Shown piece by piece: positions 36,601 through 49,743 of a stretch of 64,000 nt of DNA. Source of the stretch: Planoprotostelium fungivorum (taxonomy: Eukaryota; Evosea; Variosea; Cavosteliida; Cavosteliaceae). The stretch lies in NCBI GenBank assembly GCA_003024175.1, contig MDYQ01000027.1, positions 62,001-126,000 of the forward strand. The letters run 5' to 3'. Under the pieces are notes generated by a model. It made no database searches, had not been told where the DNA came from, and saw only the letters and a program-made list of their open reading frames with translations. The stretch's first letter is position 1, and each line of letters opens with the position of its first letter. The translations under genes and the position numbers were made by a program.

Positions 36601-38004
36601 CATCTTCGAACGCACAAGACAGTGCCAGCCTCTTCGTTGCACTCTCTACACCTCCGACGAATCTCTGAAGGTCAGGCACCAAAGCACCTACTCACGTCAG
36701 AATTGTACGATGACATACGATGACGTCATCACCCGGATGCTCCAACAGGGTACTGAACGTGACGAGGAGTACCACTGACGTCGGGACGTTGCCTGGGTGA
36801 CCCTCTCGTTGTAGATCGACCTCCCTTGCACCGAAGCGGATTAATTTCTGCAGCAGGCTCTTCAGCTCCCCACACGTGAACTTCTCCAATATCTTTCTCA
36901 GGCTATTGATGTGTTCTTCCACTTGCTCGTCCTCTCGACACAGCCGCTTCATGATCTCATCGTGGTCGTCTCTCGTTGATGCGGCCAGCCTGCTCACAAT
37001 AAAGACCACGTCACGCTTGTCCTCTGAAGAAATGTCTTTCGCCTTCCCGCCTTTTTTCAGCTTGCCACCCGGCCAGAGAGCTTGCGGCACGACCAACAGG
37101 TCGCGATCGTTTGGAACCTCTGCGGGCCCTTTCTTGCACTGACCAGACGTGACGTCCATCCACAGGGTATCATCAGGAAGTGACTTTGCATCGTCTCGAT
37201 GGATGATGCGATGGCTGGTGGTGACCCTCCAGTAATGCCGAAGAAAGAAGAGTGTGTGCCTCTTGGCGTTGCTGCCCGGGTTGCGTGGGATCATGTCGCA
37301 GATCTCTTGAGGTTTCCACAGTTTGGGGGTGCCATCGGGTTCGGTAGAAGTGGCGATGATCTCTGCCGATTCTTCGCTGACGCGGTGGACGAGATCACTC
37401 GTGCCCGTCCTCAAGATCTCCACTCGGACTTGACCGGAGAGAGGATGATCGCGATTGTCATCTCCAATGTAGACTTCGTCTCGTGTCTCATTGTCACTGA
37501 TCCACCTCTCCCTCTCTTCTTCAGACATGGCTCGAAAGAAGTCGATGGTATTGAGTTTGAGAATGTATTGCTTCCATACGGATGGATGTTGTCTCAGGCA
37601 GTCGATGTCCTTACTCTGAAGTGGCACTGAACCATTGTGGATGCGTAAAAGAACGTCCTTGTTGCATTTCGAGAGAGAGGTGAGGACTTCACCATGTCTA
37701 GCTCCAGTGATGGAAGTCGTGAAATGGTCCAAGATTTCTTGTGCTTGCTTCAACGTGTATTCTTTTTCCTCTACCTTCTTTGCTGATGATGACATCAATT
37801 GATTGTGTAAATCGATATGAGTCACCCTTCTTGGCGGGTCTGTCTTGTGATGTATTGGTACTCTTCCTCTTGCTTTTCTTCTCGACCTCTACCTCACTCT
37901 CGTCAGAGCTCTTCTCCTGCTTTAATGACTTTCTAATAGTCAGAGACTGATTAGGTATATGGATAACCAACCTCCTTAAGCGTTGTCTGTCTCTTGCTCG
38001 GCAT
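33614..38004 (-). CDS. Large superfamily 2 (SNF2-like) helicase
   Basis: Predicted ATP-dependent DNA or RNA translocase of about 1,350 residues. The start is ATG 38004 (MPSKRQTTLKE), followed by a Lys/Ser-rich basic segment. A long N-terminal half (35.5-37.9 kb) has no domain I recognise. The C-terminal helicase core has motif I PPGLGKT (about 34.87 kb), motif II DEVH (about 34.47 kb), motif III TGTPVVDD and a final motif VI-like TQLMGRLNRLSQKS (about 33.76 kb). The block after motif VI (VIHVETLHTGVLSIILKNHQ) recalls helicases of large DNA viruses of protists, but this copy has several ordinary short introns and looks like a host gene. The stop TAA (33614-33616) overlaps an AATAAA hexamer. 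Function is unknown beyond the ATPase fold. Confidence 0.78.
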
Positions 38005-38442
38005 CGTGCGAGAGAAATTGTGATGATCGGTCTCCCATCCTGTTCCTTCTTTCAGGGAAAGTCTCAATTGTTGTTTTCCCTCCTTTTATTTCTTTTTCTC
38101 AGAACGGCCCAATCGCAGGTCGCAAAGTGGAAGAAGATAAGACATCCTGCGGTTGTCTTCACCATGTTTAATATATATTAATGATAACTCTGTGTTGTAT
38201 GCACGTGCTGGCAAAGTATCATGCTGAGGAGTTTTATCTCTCGAATACTGCTTTCTATCACGTATCACTACTTCTGCACTTGCATTGAACACGATGGAAT
38301 GGGTGAAGAGATGAAATGAATAATAAATGCAAGAAAAAGAGAGCTCTTACAGGGTTGTTTGGTCAGGAAAATTCACGGAACCGTTTGTGGAATCATCACA
38401 TCACTTCGGCTCGAATCACATCACCTTGTGAAGACATTCACG
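38005..38442. other. Divergent intergenic region, helicase / NOA1 genes
   Basis: About 440 nt between the helicase and NOA1 starts. AT-rich patches (such as tttaatatatattaatg near 38166) could hold promoter elements for both genes. No ORF with a recognisable domain was found. Confidence 0.45.
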
Positions 38443-40813
38443 ATGATGCAATGTCGTCTTCATCGTGTTGTCCAATTAACGGCATCACAATCCATTCCTC
38501 CTGTCGTTCGACCTTTGATCAATCGAAGACTGATCTCTGAAGTCGCTAAACAACTCCCAAAGACATCTGGAACAAAGGTGACATATACATCACGTCGATC
38601 TAGTGCATCACTTTGACATCAAATCAGTCCAGGACGAATGGACCTCTCGATGCAAGGTCTCCTGAGGACCTTCTCAAGCCTATCAAGAAAGAACCACGGA
38701 AACCATTCACATCGGCACCAGCTCAGCCCAACTGCTGCAGAGGCTGCGGTTGCGAGCTGCAGAGCTCAAAGCCCAAGGAACTAGGATACATACCACCTCA
38801 AGGACACAGAATCAAAGAGAAACCGAAAGAATACATCGCCAAGAAGGACTTCAACAGGTGATGGTGTCACCATCATCGATCGATCCACCTCTCATTTTCC
38901 ACAGATTTTTCACTCCACAAGATTTCTTACCCAATGATTTCTTACAAAAATACGTCGACAGCATCGTAGAGACCAAGTCCGAGACACCACAAAAAATCGC
39001 TCGCATCGTCGTCACCGATCAAGGTTTCATCCACAAAGATGACTCCATCACAGAATCGACAAATAGTAAAGAGGAAACGATGGACGAACGAGAGAAGAGC
39101 AGTGAGGTCACCACCGAAGGGGAAGCGAGTGATGTCATCGTTGCCGGAGATGAAGCAGAGAAGGGCAACACGGAGGAGTCAGAGATGACTGAAGAAGAGA
39201 AACAAGAGGCGAAAGAGATTCTCGCCTTGAAACTGAACGAATCGATCAATTGGAAGAAGAAGAAGTCGGCGAGGGATCTCATCTGCAATCGATGCTTCCA
39301 ATTGAAGTACCACAATAAGGTGGGAGTTGTAGATGGAGGGGAGACTGATGGTTCAGGTTATACCGGTGAGAGTACCCATAGAAACGTTCAAATCGAAATT
39401 ATCTGCCATCGGGTGAGAATCTTCTTCACTTAACTTTTTTCTTCCTCTCACACTTACCTCTATCCATTGTCCAAAATATTTCATCCTCGATGACTTCCTT
39501 TCGAATGAATGATTGATTCATCTTTTACAGTTATTCCGGTCAACGTGTCATCGTCTACAAAGTTGTAGACGTCTTCGATTTCGACGGTAGTTTCATTCCA
39601 AACATGGCCGACATCACCGGAAGGAATCCCGTCGTCCTCATCATGAACAAGATGGACATCTTACCCACCGATGTCAGTCGCGAGAGAATCAAGAATTGGG
39701 CCAGAAGGGAAGCGAAAAACCGAGGTGACGTCATACACGGTGTTTCATTTCGTTGAAACCGTGTCAGGTATTCACAACGTAGTGGCGGTGCACCTGGTCA
39801 GCAGTATGTACCAACGCACGATGGAGACTTTACTGAAAGATCTGGAGAATATCGCGGAAGATCAACAGATCTTTGTCATGGGAACGAGTAACGCGGGAAA
39901 ATCTACCCTGATCAACAAGGTGGGAAGATCGGAGAAATCGATTGACTCGTTGTAGATCCTCGACGCCTACCGGGTGAGATCTCACGCGACGGTATCGGCA
40001 GTACCGGGAACGACTCTCAGTACCGGGTCATTTAAATTACCCGAAGGACCCACCCTGTGGGACACCCCGGGCGTACACAACCCTTACCAACTGACCGTAC
40101 GTCTCAACCGTAAAGACATGGAGGTCGTAGTCCCAAAAGCCCGCATCAAGCCCATGGTCAGTCCCAATTCAATCTCCCGCCATCTCCTGACGTCCTCAGG
40201 TCTGGTCCCTCCGCCCCGGCCACACGATCTTCTTGGGCGGCCTCGCCCGTATCGACTTCAAGGAGGGAAATCCGGGTACCTACTTCACTATCTTTGTCGC
40301 TTCTACCCTGAAGATTCACGTCTGCAAGACGATCAAGGCAGATCAACTGTACGAGAACCACGTAGGTGGAATGCTGTCTCCCCCCACGGAAGCTACCGAT
40401 CCCAATGACGTCATACCCTCCACCTTGGATTATAAACCCTTAAAACCACTGTACAAAGCCCGCACGATCCGAACGGAGGGAATGGGTGAGGCGAATGCGA
40501 TCGACCGTAAACCCTAAATCCGCGTACAGGTTACAAGCAAGCCACGATGGATATCGTCATATCGGGCTTAGGTTGGGTGGCCGTCACGGGTGAAGGTGCC
40601 TGGCACATTGAAGTGCAAGCACCGAGGGGTGTGGATGTTGGAACTCGCGAGCCTCTATTGGGGTTCGAAACACCCACATCGAAGAATCCAGACGTCAAAG
40701 TCCACAAGGTGTTCAAGGCAAGGAGGAGGACGAACGAGAGGGTGAAGGAGGGAGATGAAGAGGGAGACGACGATGATGACGATGAAGAGACGATGCACGA
40801 GGCGAGGAGATAA
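38443..40813 (+). CDS. NOA1: Circularly permuted mitochondrial GTPase NOA1/YqeH family
   Basis: GTPase needed for mitochondrial ribosome assembly. It starts at ATG 38443 (MMQCRLHRVVQLTAS), followed by an Arg/Ser-rich stretch suitable as a mitochondrial presequence. The treble-clef zinc finger is split: CCRGCGCELQSS with GYIPP, then after an acidic insert (Glu/Asp/Ser-rich, about 39060-39240) LICNRCFQLKYHNK. The GTPase motifs come in permuted order: G4 NKMD in VVLIMNKMDILP, G1 GTSNAGKST (about 39885), G2 region AVPGTTL, G3 DTPG in LWDTPGVHNPYQL. The C-terminal domain continues with GLARIDFKEGNPGTYF and VISGLGWVAVTGEGAW and ends in an acidic/basic tail at 40813. Domain order and motifs define the YqeH/NOA1/RIF1 family. 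Confidence 0.92.
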
Positions 40814-40929
40814 AGAGGTGGAATGAGAGGGTCGAGTGTTGGTGTTGGGTCAGGGTGACGTTTGACGTGCCCATCGGTTGGATTACAACGCAATGTGCCC
40901 AAAGAACGTCTCAAAAACACGCGAGCGAC

Positions 40930-43900
40930 ATGAGAGGACGGCTACTGTCTCTCGTCTTCTTAACTCTGATGGTCTCCGGTCTGGGAGAGAAACGAAGCCT
41001 TCTTCCTGCTGTATCGTCTCATCCTCATTTTGTACCTCACACGTCCAACGACAATGAAACCTTCTCTTTCGACATTTTATTGAGGTACTGTATATAAAAT
41101 CGTATTCCTCCCTCACGTCAGCAGACAACAAAATTTAGACGTCATAGAGAAAGCATTCTGGGCGGTCTCCGATCCAAAGCATCCTGATTACGGAAAGCAC
41201 TGGACACGTGAGCTCATCGAAGACACCGTTCGACCGAAGAAAGAGTCTTTTCAGCAAGTTCTGATGTGATTTGGTCATCACCTGAATGCCTCTTAACCAC
41301 TGATCAGATGGTTGGAAAGAGACATGCCATACGCCGAAGTCCACTTGGGACCCACATACCTGCGCGTCACCTCTACGATCGATCGGGTCCAATCGACTTT
41401 TCAGTCAACAATTAAGAGATGGAAGAATAAGAAAAGCGGTAGAAGTGTCCACAGGTCAGGAGAATCTTTCATCGACTGGTGTCGTGATGCATGTTCAGAT
41501 TACACGGACGAGCCAGCTTCCCTTCTCATCTTGAAGAACACATACACCTCTTTGGAGGATTGACAGATCTCCTTCCTCTCGATGATGGCATCGAGGTGAA
41601 TCATCACAGGACAAGTCCTTGTGACCACTTGATGACACGATGCAGATGGTAGAGACCGAGAAGAGAAACGTCGTATCACAGAGTTCCTCACCCATCACCC
41701 CCGTAGACAAGAGGTAGATGTCATCCGAGTCCATCTGATCCTCATCAGCTACACCGGCACCATCTCGGCTATCAACAGTCTCTACAACATCAATTACAAT
41801 ACGATCAAGAATTCAAAGACTACGGCAGCTATCTTCGGCTTCTTCAATTACTTTGAACAGAACGCCCTCAACGTGAGATGATGATGATGATCATCGTCAC
41901 CGTGCGTCCTCTTAACGACTTCTATTAGGACTTTCTACGTAACAGTAATTTGGCGGGAAACACACCCGTAGCAGTGGGAGATGTGACTTGTCTCTCGCGG
42001 CCGGCCAACGTATGCGTGAGTGAATTCCGATGAGATTTCATCTGACGTGTACAGGGTACCACAGAGAGTGATCTAGACGTACAAGTGGGTCGTTTCGTGT
42101 CTTAAGGTTTTAATGCATCGACAGATGGTGGCAGGAATTGCACAGAACATCAAATTGCTCTTCGTTAGCTCTGCTCCACCGAGTGCACCGGAATCGTATT
42201 ACCTACTAGAATCCATCGAAATTTACCTAGGCTTGGCACCTTTCACTCCACAGGTAAAGGACTCTTCTGATCATCCTCATCATGATCATCGACACGATCG
42301 ACCGTGTCATGATGGACATTGGTTCGTGATCAGACAGGAAAGTGAAGAAAAGTAGGTGATATCCATCAGTTACGTATCAGACGAGGACGTGTGCTTTGGT
42401 AGTCCCTCTCCTTATCTCTGCGTGAGTTTTCTTCGATATTTCATCTGAATCCAACAGGGGACGACTGATAGCTACCTGGATCGAACAGATACAGAGATCA
42501 TGAAATTGGGGTGATGACGTCATCATTCGTCATCCAATTCAAGTAAGACAGATTGATGGGTGTCTCCGTGATGGCAGCCAGTGGAGGTAAATTTCACGAA
42601 AATTTGGACGAAAGATTGATGAAATTTCAGATTACGGCGTGATCGACGTCAGCATTGGTAACTGTCCACCGGATAACACGAAGGTACGGAATTTTCCACT
42701 ACTTTTCATCGAAAATTTGTTGAATCTTCACAGTGGTGTCCCAAAGGGGGCTGTAGCTACTCTTCCTCCCAATGTCAACAGGTGACGTGATCCATCGGAG
42801 AAGTCACTGAAATCTCCAGGTTTACGCTCCGTTCGATGTACAGAATAACATCAACACCCCCACTCTGTTTCCTCTCTACGCCACCGTACCGACTGTGAGT
42901 AAGATTCAAATTTTGTCTGAATCTCATTCGTTTTATGAAACGATTTGACTGTTCCTCAGTCAGATTACAAGGCATTCTTCTCTGCCAATTCGAAATGCAA
43001 ATTGGATTTGGACTTTTCGGATCAGTTGATGTATTCGACTTGTACCTGCGATCAATTAGTCTATGGTAAATACGGTAGTACCACTTTCTCCGCGCCCGAT
43101 TACTCGAATCAGAAGAATTATTTTGGCGTCAATTGGCCAGCAACATCTGCCTACGTCACAGCGTGAGTCATTCTCGTCGATCCTTCACTCATCACTCTGT
43201 ACATCACCGTACATCCATCTCTCCCATCCATCATCGCATCAAAATCTTGACGAGACGACAGTGTGGGAGGTACAAAGAAATCAGGTGACACCGAAGTAGT
43301 CTGTTCAATCGATTCGGGAGCCTACATTTCATCTGGTGGTGGTTTCAGTCGAGTGAGTCTACCTTCTCCTATTCTTCTCACAAAGACAGCGATATCTACA
43401 GCCTGCTTATCAGAAATATGCCGTGGGCAATTGGTCCACCCAATCGACTAAGCCTCCGGCGGGAACGTACGATACGTCGTACAGGGTGAGTGGTGACGTC
43501 ACGTGACGTCATCGTGACGAATCATAGGGCTTCCCCGATGTGAGTCTCTTGGCCCATCAGATACCCATCAGTCGCTGTGACAACGGCGGGGGATCATGGT
43601 GAATCAAGCTATACTGACGTGTGATGACGTCATACAGCTCCACTATACAAGTGGACGGTACCAGTGCATCTACACCTCTCTTAGCGGCCATGATATCTCT
43701 CATCAACGATCAGAGGATATCATCCGGTAGGGCCACACTCGGCTTCTTGAACCCTCTGCTCTATCAGGTGATGACGTGTGACGTGTGATGACGTCATCTC
43801 ATTCCAACAGGCAGCTCAAGATGCTCCCGATGTCTTCAGAGACATCACATCAGGGGATAATCGGTGAGACCGACATCCATCGAATCTCACTCACATCTCT

Positions 43901-44261
43901 CATCAGCTGTGGACCGTTTTACTGCTGTCAATATGGGTGATGCACAACATTCTTTCGTCATCATGACTGTGTGAAGACTGAACATCGCACAGATTCGACG
44001 CGGTGACTGGTTGGGACCCCGTAACTGGCTTGGGTAGCATCGATTTCTCTCGTCTGAGTCAATACGCCCTGATGGTGAAACGTTTCGAAATTTAACGAAC
44101 CGACGAAATCTCAGACTCAATTCAATGTGACGTACAATACGGCCCTAGACTCTCCCTATGCTGCGGTAACACGAGTTCAAGGCCTTCCCACAACTGGAGA
44201 TAGCCCGAGGGTGCTGCAGAACGTTTTGCTCTCCTCGCTGCTCCTCTTCTCTCTCATCTGA
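40930..44261 (+). CDS. Secreted sedolisin-family serine protease (S53, TPP1/physarolisin-like)
   Basis: Acid-acting serine-carboxyl peptidase, expected in lysosome or medium. ATG 40930 begins a signal peptide ([19 protein letters not shown]). The propeptide shows the pro-kumamolisin block ([20 protein letters not shown]). Catalytic Glu and Asp lie in TTESDLDVQ (spacing as in TPP1), the oxyanion Asp in VMAASGDYG, and the nucleophile Ser in [16 protein letters not shown]. Near the end [19 protein letters not shown] contains the conserved GWDPVTGLG. The protein ends in a hydrophobic run ([15 protein letters not shown] 44259-44261) that may be a GPI signal. Many exons (about 18-20), with introns of 35-60 nt, several carrying TGACGTCA. 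Confidence 0.88.
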
Positions 44262-44624
44262 ACACGGCCGACGCTTCTGTGGAACGTCGAAAACCGAACG
44301 AGAATCTATAAATCCATCTGATGCTGGACGCACCAAGGCCAAGTGATAACGATATTTCATATCCTGTAACATTCTCCTATCACTATGCTCTACCGTCTTG
44401 TGGACGGAAGCATACGCATGAGAGAGAGGTCATCGATGAGCCTGATTAGACGCAAAAAGGACCCGATGACGCTCACCTTTCCCACGCATTCACAGTTTAT
44501 CGCTTTTTCGCATTCAATTTTCTCCGAGTTTCGTGACAATTTTCCTCCCGGGTTTGGTTACGGTGAACCGGGGATAAGCCCGAAGACTTCTTCATTTTCT
44601 GCGCCGCAGCCTCCGACCAACAAC
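44262..44624. other. Intergenic region upstream of peroxidase gene
   Basis: About 360 nt between the protease stop and the peroxidase ATG on the same strand. Short frames here have no recognisable domains. Probably the 3' region of the protease and promoter of the peroxidase; no defined element seen. Confidence 0.45.
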
Positions 44625-47327
44625 ATGATTAGAAAGTACCACACACTACTACACGTCGCCCTCATCACAATAGCCGTTGTTGGTGAGTCTCCTCATTGAC
44701 ATTGCCAAGAATCGATTGGGGACGGAAATCGGATGGTTAAGTGATGTGATGCTGAAGTAGTTCCAGCGGCCGAAGAATACAGAACGTATAACGGTTCAGG
44801 CAACAACTTGAATAACCCTGTGTGGGGATCTGCTCAGACTCCACTATTAAGATATAGTTCCACAAACAGCTACAAGGATGGATTGGGTGTTCCAATAGGT
44901 GTGGAAGACTCCATTTGTTACCAAGTTCTAAATCTTCCAAGATGCACTCCCCAGCGCCCGATTCGTCAGCAACACCGTCTTCTATAACACTACATCGATT
45001 CCCAGCCCCAAGGGACTCTCCGACTTTGCAACCTACTGGGGTCAATTCATCGACCATGACATCAGCATGGCCTCACCCTCTGTCAACATGGGAGCCAGAG
45101 AGATGTATAACATCGAAATCCCACAAGGAGACCCAAACTTTGATCCCAATTCATCAGGTGATCCCATACATTGGATTGCAAAAGCATTACTCACCTCAAC
45201 CAGGTGGACTCTCTATGAGTTTCGGTCGCTCTCCTTACGTCGCTGGTACCGGTGCCAATGGTGTCCCCAGACAGATCCTCAGCTTCCAATCTTCATTCCT
45301 CGATGCCTCTCACATCTACGGCACCGACGACTGTGAGTCCCCTCTTCATCTCCCTCCTTCTCATCTCTTCAGACACCGTCACTAAGTTGAGATTGGGCTT
45401 CAGTGGTCTGATGGCTCAGACATCGACGGGGTCAAATGAGCAGGCACCTCCAATCGGCAAGTTATCCATGGAGAACTCGAGAATGGATTACGCCAATTCG
45501 AGTCTCTTCAGCTGTGGAGATCATCGTTGCAATGAGAACCCGGGTCTTCTATCTCTCCACTCCCTCTTCGTCAGAGAACACAACCGACTCCTCTCTACCT
45601 TCGATTCCTCCATCGGGTGAGCGATCATCTGTCCATCCCGTGACATCCTGTTGACCTCATGCAGAGATGAAGCTCTCTTTCAGAAGGCGAGAAAGTGGGT
45701 CATCGCCTTGATCCAACACATCACCGAGGCTGAATATCTTCCCGCCATTTTGGGTGAGGCTAGCACCTACAACGGCTACGATCCCAATTTAGACCCTTCC
45801 CTTCTACTCGAATTCTCCACCGGAGCCTTCCGCTACGGTCACTCCGAGGTGATTTTCCCGCCATCTCCGTGATTCAAAATTCAAACTCGTACAGGTCAAT
45901 CCCAGCTTCAACCGTCTCGATTCGAACGGCTTCACCCTCTATTCAAAGGTGGACTTGTTCGACAGCTTCTACAACCCCACCATCTACCAAGACAGCATCG
46001 ACACCTTCTTCTGCGGCATGGCTTACACTCCACAACTGGCCGTCGACGTGAAATATCCAGACGTCCTGAGAAATTTCCTCTTTGGAGGAAAGAGTGGAAG
46101 CACCTTTGCCGGTCATGATCTCATCGCGATGAACATCCAAAGAGGAAGAGATCACGGTCTACCCCTCTACAACGACATCCGTCAGGCCTTCGGACTCCCC
46201 CGGAGAACTTCCTTCAGCGAGGTGAAGATCGGAATTCCGACTCCGATGATGACGTCATCAGGTCAGCTCCGATCCCCAGGTGTCCCAGGATCTCTCCACG
46301 GCCTACAACGGTAACATCGATCTGTGCGAGACCTACGTGTGCGGTATCGCTGAAGACCATTACGTCAACGGCACCATCATTGCCAACGTCGGCGAGACGT
46401 TCAGAACCATCATGAGAGAACAGTACCGCAGACTGAGAGAAGGAGACCGCTTCTACTACCTCAACCCCGATCAAGTCCAATTCACCAGCGCAGAATTAGC
46501 GCAGATCCGACAGACGACATTGTCCATGGTCATAGAGAGGAACACCGATCCACAGATCTCCCTGCAGTGCAACGTCATGGTTCTCGGTGGCAGCCCCTGC
46601 GTTGTAGACGACGGTTCGAACGCTACCATCACGACCGATGGATCTACGCTCCAGTACTCGGTCAGAGCAGGCAGCCCCGGGACTGCGAACCCTTCTTTCA
46701 ACACTTCGTTCGACCCTTCTTACTCGTGGTACGTCAACGGTAAAGAGACGCCCGTTCTGTACATGGTGGACGGGTGGAGCTACACCTTCGATTCGGCAGA
46801 GCAGAGCAGCAGTCACGGATTCATCATCACGAGCGGTCCCAATCAACTGTCGACGGCACCGTACACGGTGAGTAACGGGACGTAAGTGATGACGTCATTG
46901 ACGTGAGCAGTACGGTACAAAGCCATCTGTGGGAGGTAAGGGTTCACCCTTGGTGTACACACCCAACATCACGAGAGACGGTAGAGAGATGTGGTACAGC
47001 TGCAACCAACATCAGTCCATGGGTAACAAGATCTTCCTCTTAGACGCCAGACCGATGGACACCACCCCAACTTCTTCATCGACCTCCACATCATCGAACG
47101 TCGGTTCTACATCATCGACGTCATCATCATCGGAGACTGCCACGAGCCCGACGTCGGATGTTGGAACTCGATCTACACCGGGGGCGGGAGGAGATGAGAC
47201 AAAGACAACGTCTTCAGTAGCAACGACATCGAGCAACGAGGCGCAGGCTGTGACAGTGTCGGGAGCGACAGAAATGACCTGCGGAATCTTCCTCTTTACC
47301 ACTTGCCTCTTCTCTCTGCTGTATTAA
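44625..47327 (+). CDS. Secreted animal-type haem peroxidase with C-terminal cupredoxin-like domain and GPI-type tail
   Basis: Haem peroxidase of the peroxidase-cyclooxygenase superfamily, acting outside the cell. ATG 44625 starts a signal peptide (MIRKYHTLLHVALITIAVVG). Distal His is in TYWGQFIDHDISM, the VREHNRL block carries the usual Arg-Glu pair, the proximal His is in STGAFRYGHSEV, and later IAMNIQRGRDHGLPLYN is the family signature. After the peroxidase domain an extra segment (about 46600-47040) reads YTFDSAEQSSSHGFIITSG and EMWYSCNQHQSMGNKIFLLD, where HG...C-x-x-H-x-x-M resembles a type 1 copper site. A Ser/Thr-rich linker and hydrophobic end (TCGIFLFTTCLFSLLY) suggest a GPI anchor. 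About nine exons; one intron (about 46222-46262) ends in GATGACGTCATCAG. Confidence 0.92.
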
Positions 47328-47556
47328 AGCGAACGTACTTATCTTCGTCTCTTCTTGTCATGATGTGTTTGTTCGATGGAATGAGAGCAGCTGATGGGAC
47401 GAAGGGTTGGTGAATGAGGTGTTCTTCATGCGAACAAGTTCAGTCATTTTGAGTATCGAGTTGAGGCTGTGGACGTTGCTGTGTGGATTGTAGATTGAGA
47501 TTTATTTCGTGCCCTCTGCCCTCTGCTGATCAGTTGCGCGATTGAGACGCGATCCG

Positions 47557-49479
47557 ATGATGGACGATCCAAATTACGAACGAGAGATCTTGTCTCTGTT
47601 GAAAGACTACCAATGGTTGCACAACGATCCGAGCTCAGATCTGAACAACTTTTTCACGTGAGTCGAAGAGTTCAGGCAACCATCAACACTACCAGAGGTG
47701 ACACCTTCTCTCGATGCGTTCCGGACGATTGGCAACAGTGGCTATCGCATCTGTCGGAGGATCAGCTACACACACTGACCATCACCTCTGAAGATGCCAT
47801 CTCCTCGTGGGCTCCTGAGGTTTCATCCTTCGTCCTTCTCTAATATCTCATCTCAATCAGGTGCCTCCCTCATTAATCAAGTTCATTCACGAATGTCGTC
47901 GCCTCTCTCTTCGCAACCTCATTTCATCACAAGCCATTCACGCACACCACGATCCGCTGCGACACCACAACTCTGTCACACGAGGAATGTCCATCAAGAA
48001 ACTGCATGAAGTGCGACATCAGTAGTACTCTCATCGGTGGCTGATGGACACAGGTCCAACGATTGGGTACCTTGATCACTGAGCTGGCGGGAAAGTATTC
48101 ATCGAAAGTGAAAATTGTCGATATCGGCTCTGGTGAGGTGAGGGGAACATCATCATGTCCACCAAGTTCAACACGTCCATCACCTGAATGTCTAAGGGCT
48201 ATCTGTCCAGCGTGTTGTCTTACTGCTATGACTTGGACGTAGTCGGTGTCGACGCACAATTCACAAAGGGTGAGGTAGACTTTTCACGGAAGATTCCAAC
48301 TCCACTAGGTGCAGAGAAAAGGCGGGGCATTTTGGCGGGAGAAATATCCGGGAAGCTTCCAAAGCCCGATAGAGAAGCGGAAGTGAAACGGCTAGAAGAC
48401 AAGTTACAGTTTGTACAGCGTTTCATTCCAGTGAGAATCCATCTGGTCCATCACGTGACCCTCTGCAGACTGACGTCACGAGCCAACAGCTTCTGGATAT
48501 CGTAGGAATCGAGTGAGATGTCGTAGGTCATGCTGTGATTGACGAGACAGACATCCTGATACGAAGATCATTCTCATCGGCCTACACACTTGTGGTGTCT
48601 TAGCTTGTTCGATGTTGAGATTGTTCAACGCGTGTGAGGCAGTCGTAGGATTCGTCGGTGTGGGTATGATGTCATCGTTCGTCGTTGTGATGATGTGTGA
48701 CGTCATCAGGTTGTTGCTATCACAAGGGAAGGATAGAAGATATATTTCCCATGAGCCATACTTCTACTCGAACGATGGAGGTGGAGGTCTTGATGACGTC
48801 ATATCGTAACGATATTTCAGTCGAATTTCCATGGGATATTGGACTCTCAGAGTCTTTATCTCGCGTGTGAATCCCCGGAATTGAGATGCTCTCAGTCCAT
48901 AGAAGACCAGCGTTACGCATTGCGCAGGAGGTGATGACGTCACGTGACGTCATACTGACGTAATGCAGGTTCTATCGTTCGGTCTTAGAAGTTTCATTCA
49001 GATGTGCCTTCGGTAGCAACTTCGCTGGACATTTTGTCGTGAGGGATGTGAAGAGGCAAGACTGTGGAGATTTCTTTGATTACTCGAAGGCGGCCGCGGC
49101 TAAGCTGAGGACAAATCCACCGATAGAAGGAGCAGATCAGGTGTGTGATGATGATGATGAAGATGAGGAGTCTTCTGCTGAAACTGAAGGTGCAGGTGTT
49201 TGCAAACTGGTCCACTGACGAAAACGTGAAACAAGTGTGGAAACGTTACAAAGACAGAGAGAAGGAGATTCTAATCGTTTTACAACTACAAATGATCCTT
49301 GCCCCTGTCATCGAGTCACTGCTTATACTCGATCGATACCAGTGACCCTCTAGACTTCATTCTCTTCATGACATGCTGCTAGGTACCTCGTGGAACAAGG
49401 CATGGAAGTGAGAGTAGAGCAGCTGTTTGATGCAAAGCTGTCACCCAGAAACATCGTTCTATGCGCACAGAAGCCATAG
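47557..49479 (+). CDS. METTL25/RRNAD1-like S-adenosylmethionine methyltransferase
   Basis: Predicted methyltransferase of the METTL25 family. The start is ATG 47557 (MMDDPNYEREILSLLKDY). The N-terminal helical part has DDWQQWLSHLSEDQLHTL and SIKKLHEVQRLGTLI. The SAM-binding motif I is VKIVDIGSGEGYLSSVLSY (about 48110-48220), followed by LDVVGVDAQFTKAEKR. The second half has ILIGLHTCGVLACSMLRLF and, across an intron (about 48664-48710, containing TGACGTCA), VGCCYHKGRIEDIFPMS, a family hallmark. The C-terminus (WSTDENVKQVWKRYKDREKE, MILAPVIESLLILDR) ends at TAG 49477-49479. About ten exons. Human paralogues METTL25/METTL25B include a reported ribosomal protein methyltransferase; the substrate here is unknown. 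Confidence 0.82.
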
Positions 49480-49743
49480 AACCCGTGTACAGAGAGAAAC
49501 GAATATAAGATGGAGCCGCCTTTTGTTTCATAGTAAGAGAAGAGAAAGACACGAGAGATGAGAAGATGAAATATTTCGACGTTTGTGAACTGTTTATAAC
49601 CGACACCGAGCCTTCCGGTTGAACGTGTCTGTCTTCCTCCTCACTTTCAACTCCCTCCCCTTCCTAATCACGTCATCAGCTCCATCATCATCACATGTCC
49701 ATCGACAGACGATCGTTCACCTCGTGACGTAGATACATTGGGG

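Noticed and set aside
44145-44372. 75-codon minus frame opposite the protease 3' end
   Set aside because: Antisense to coding sequence on the plus strand, no domain.
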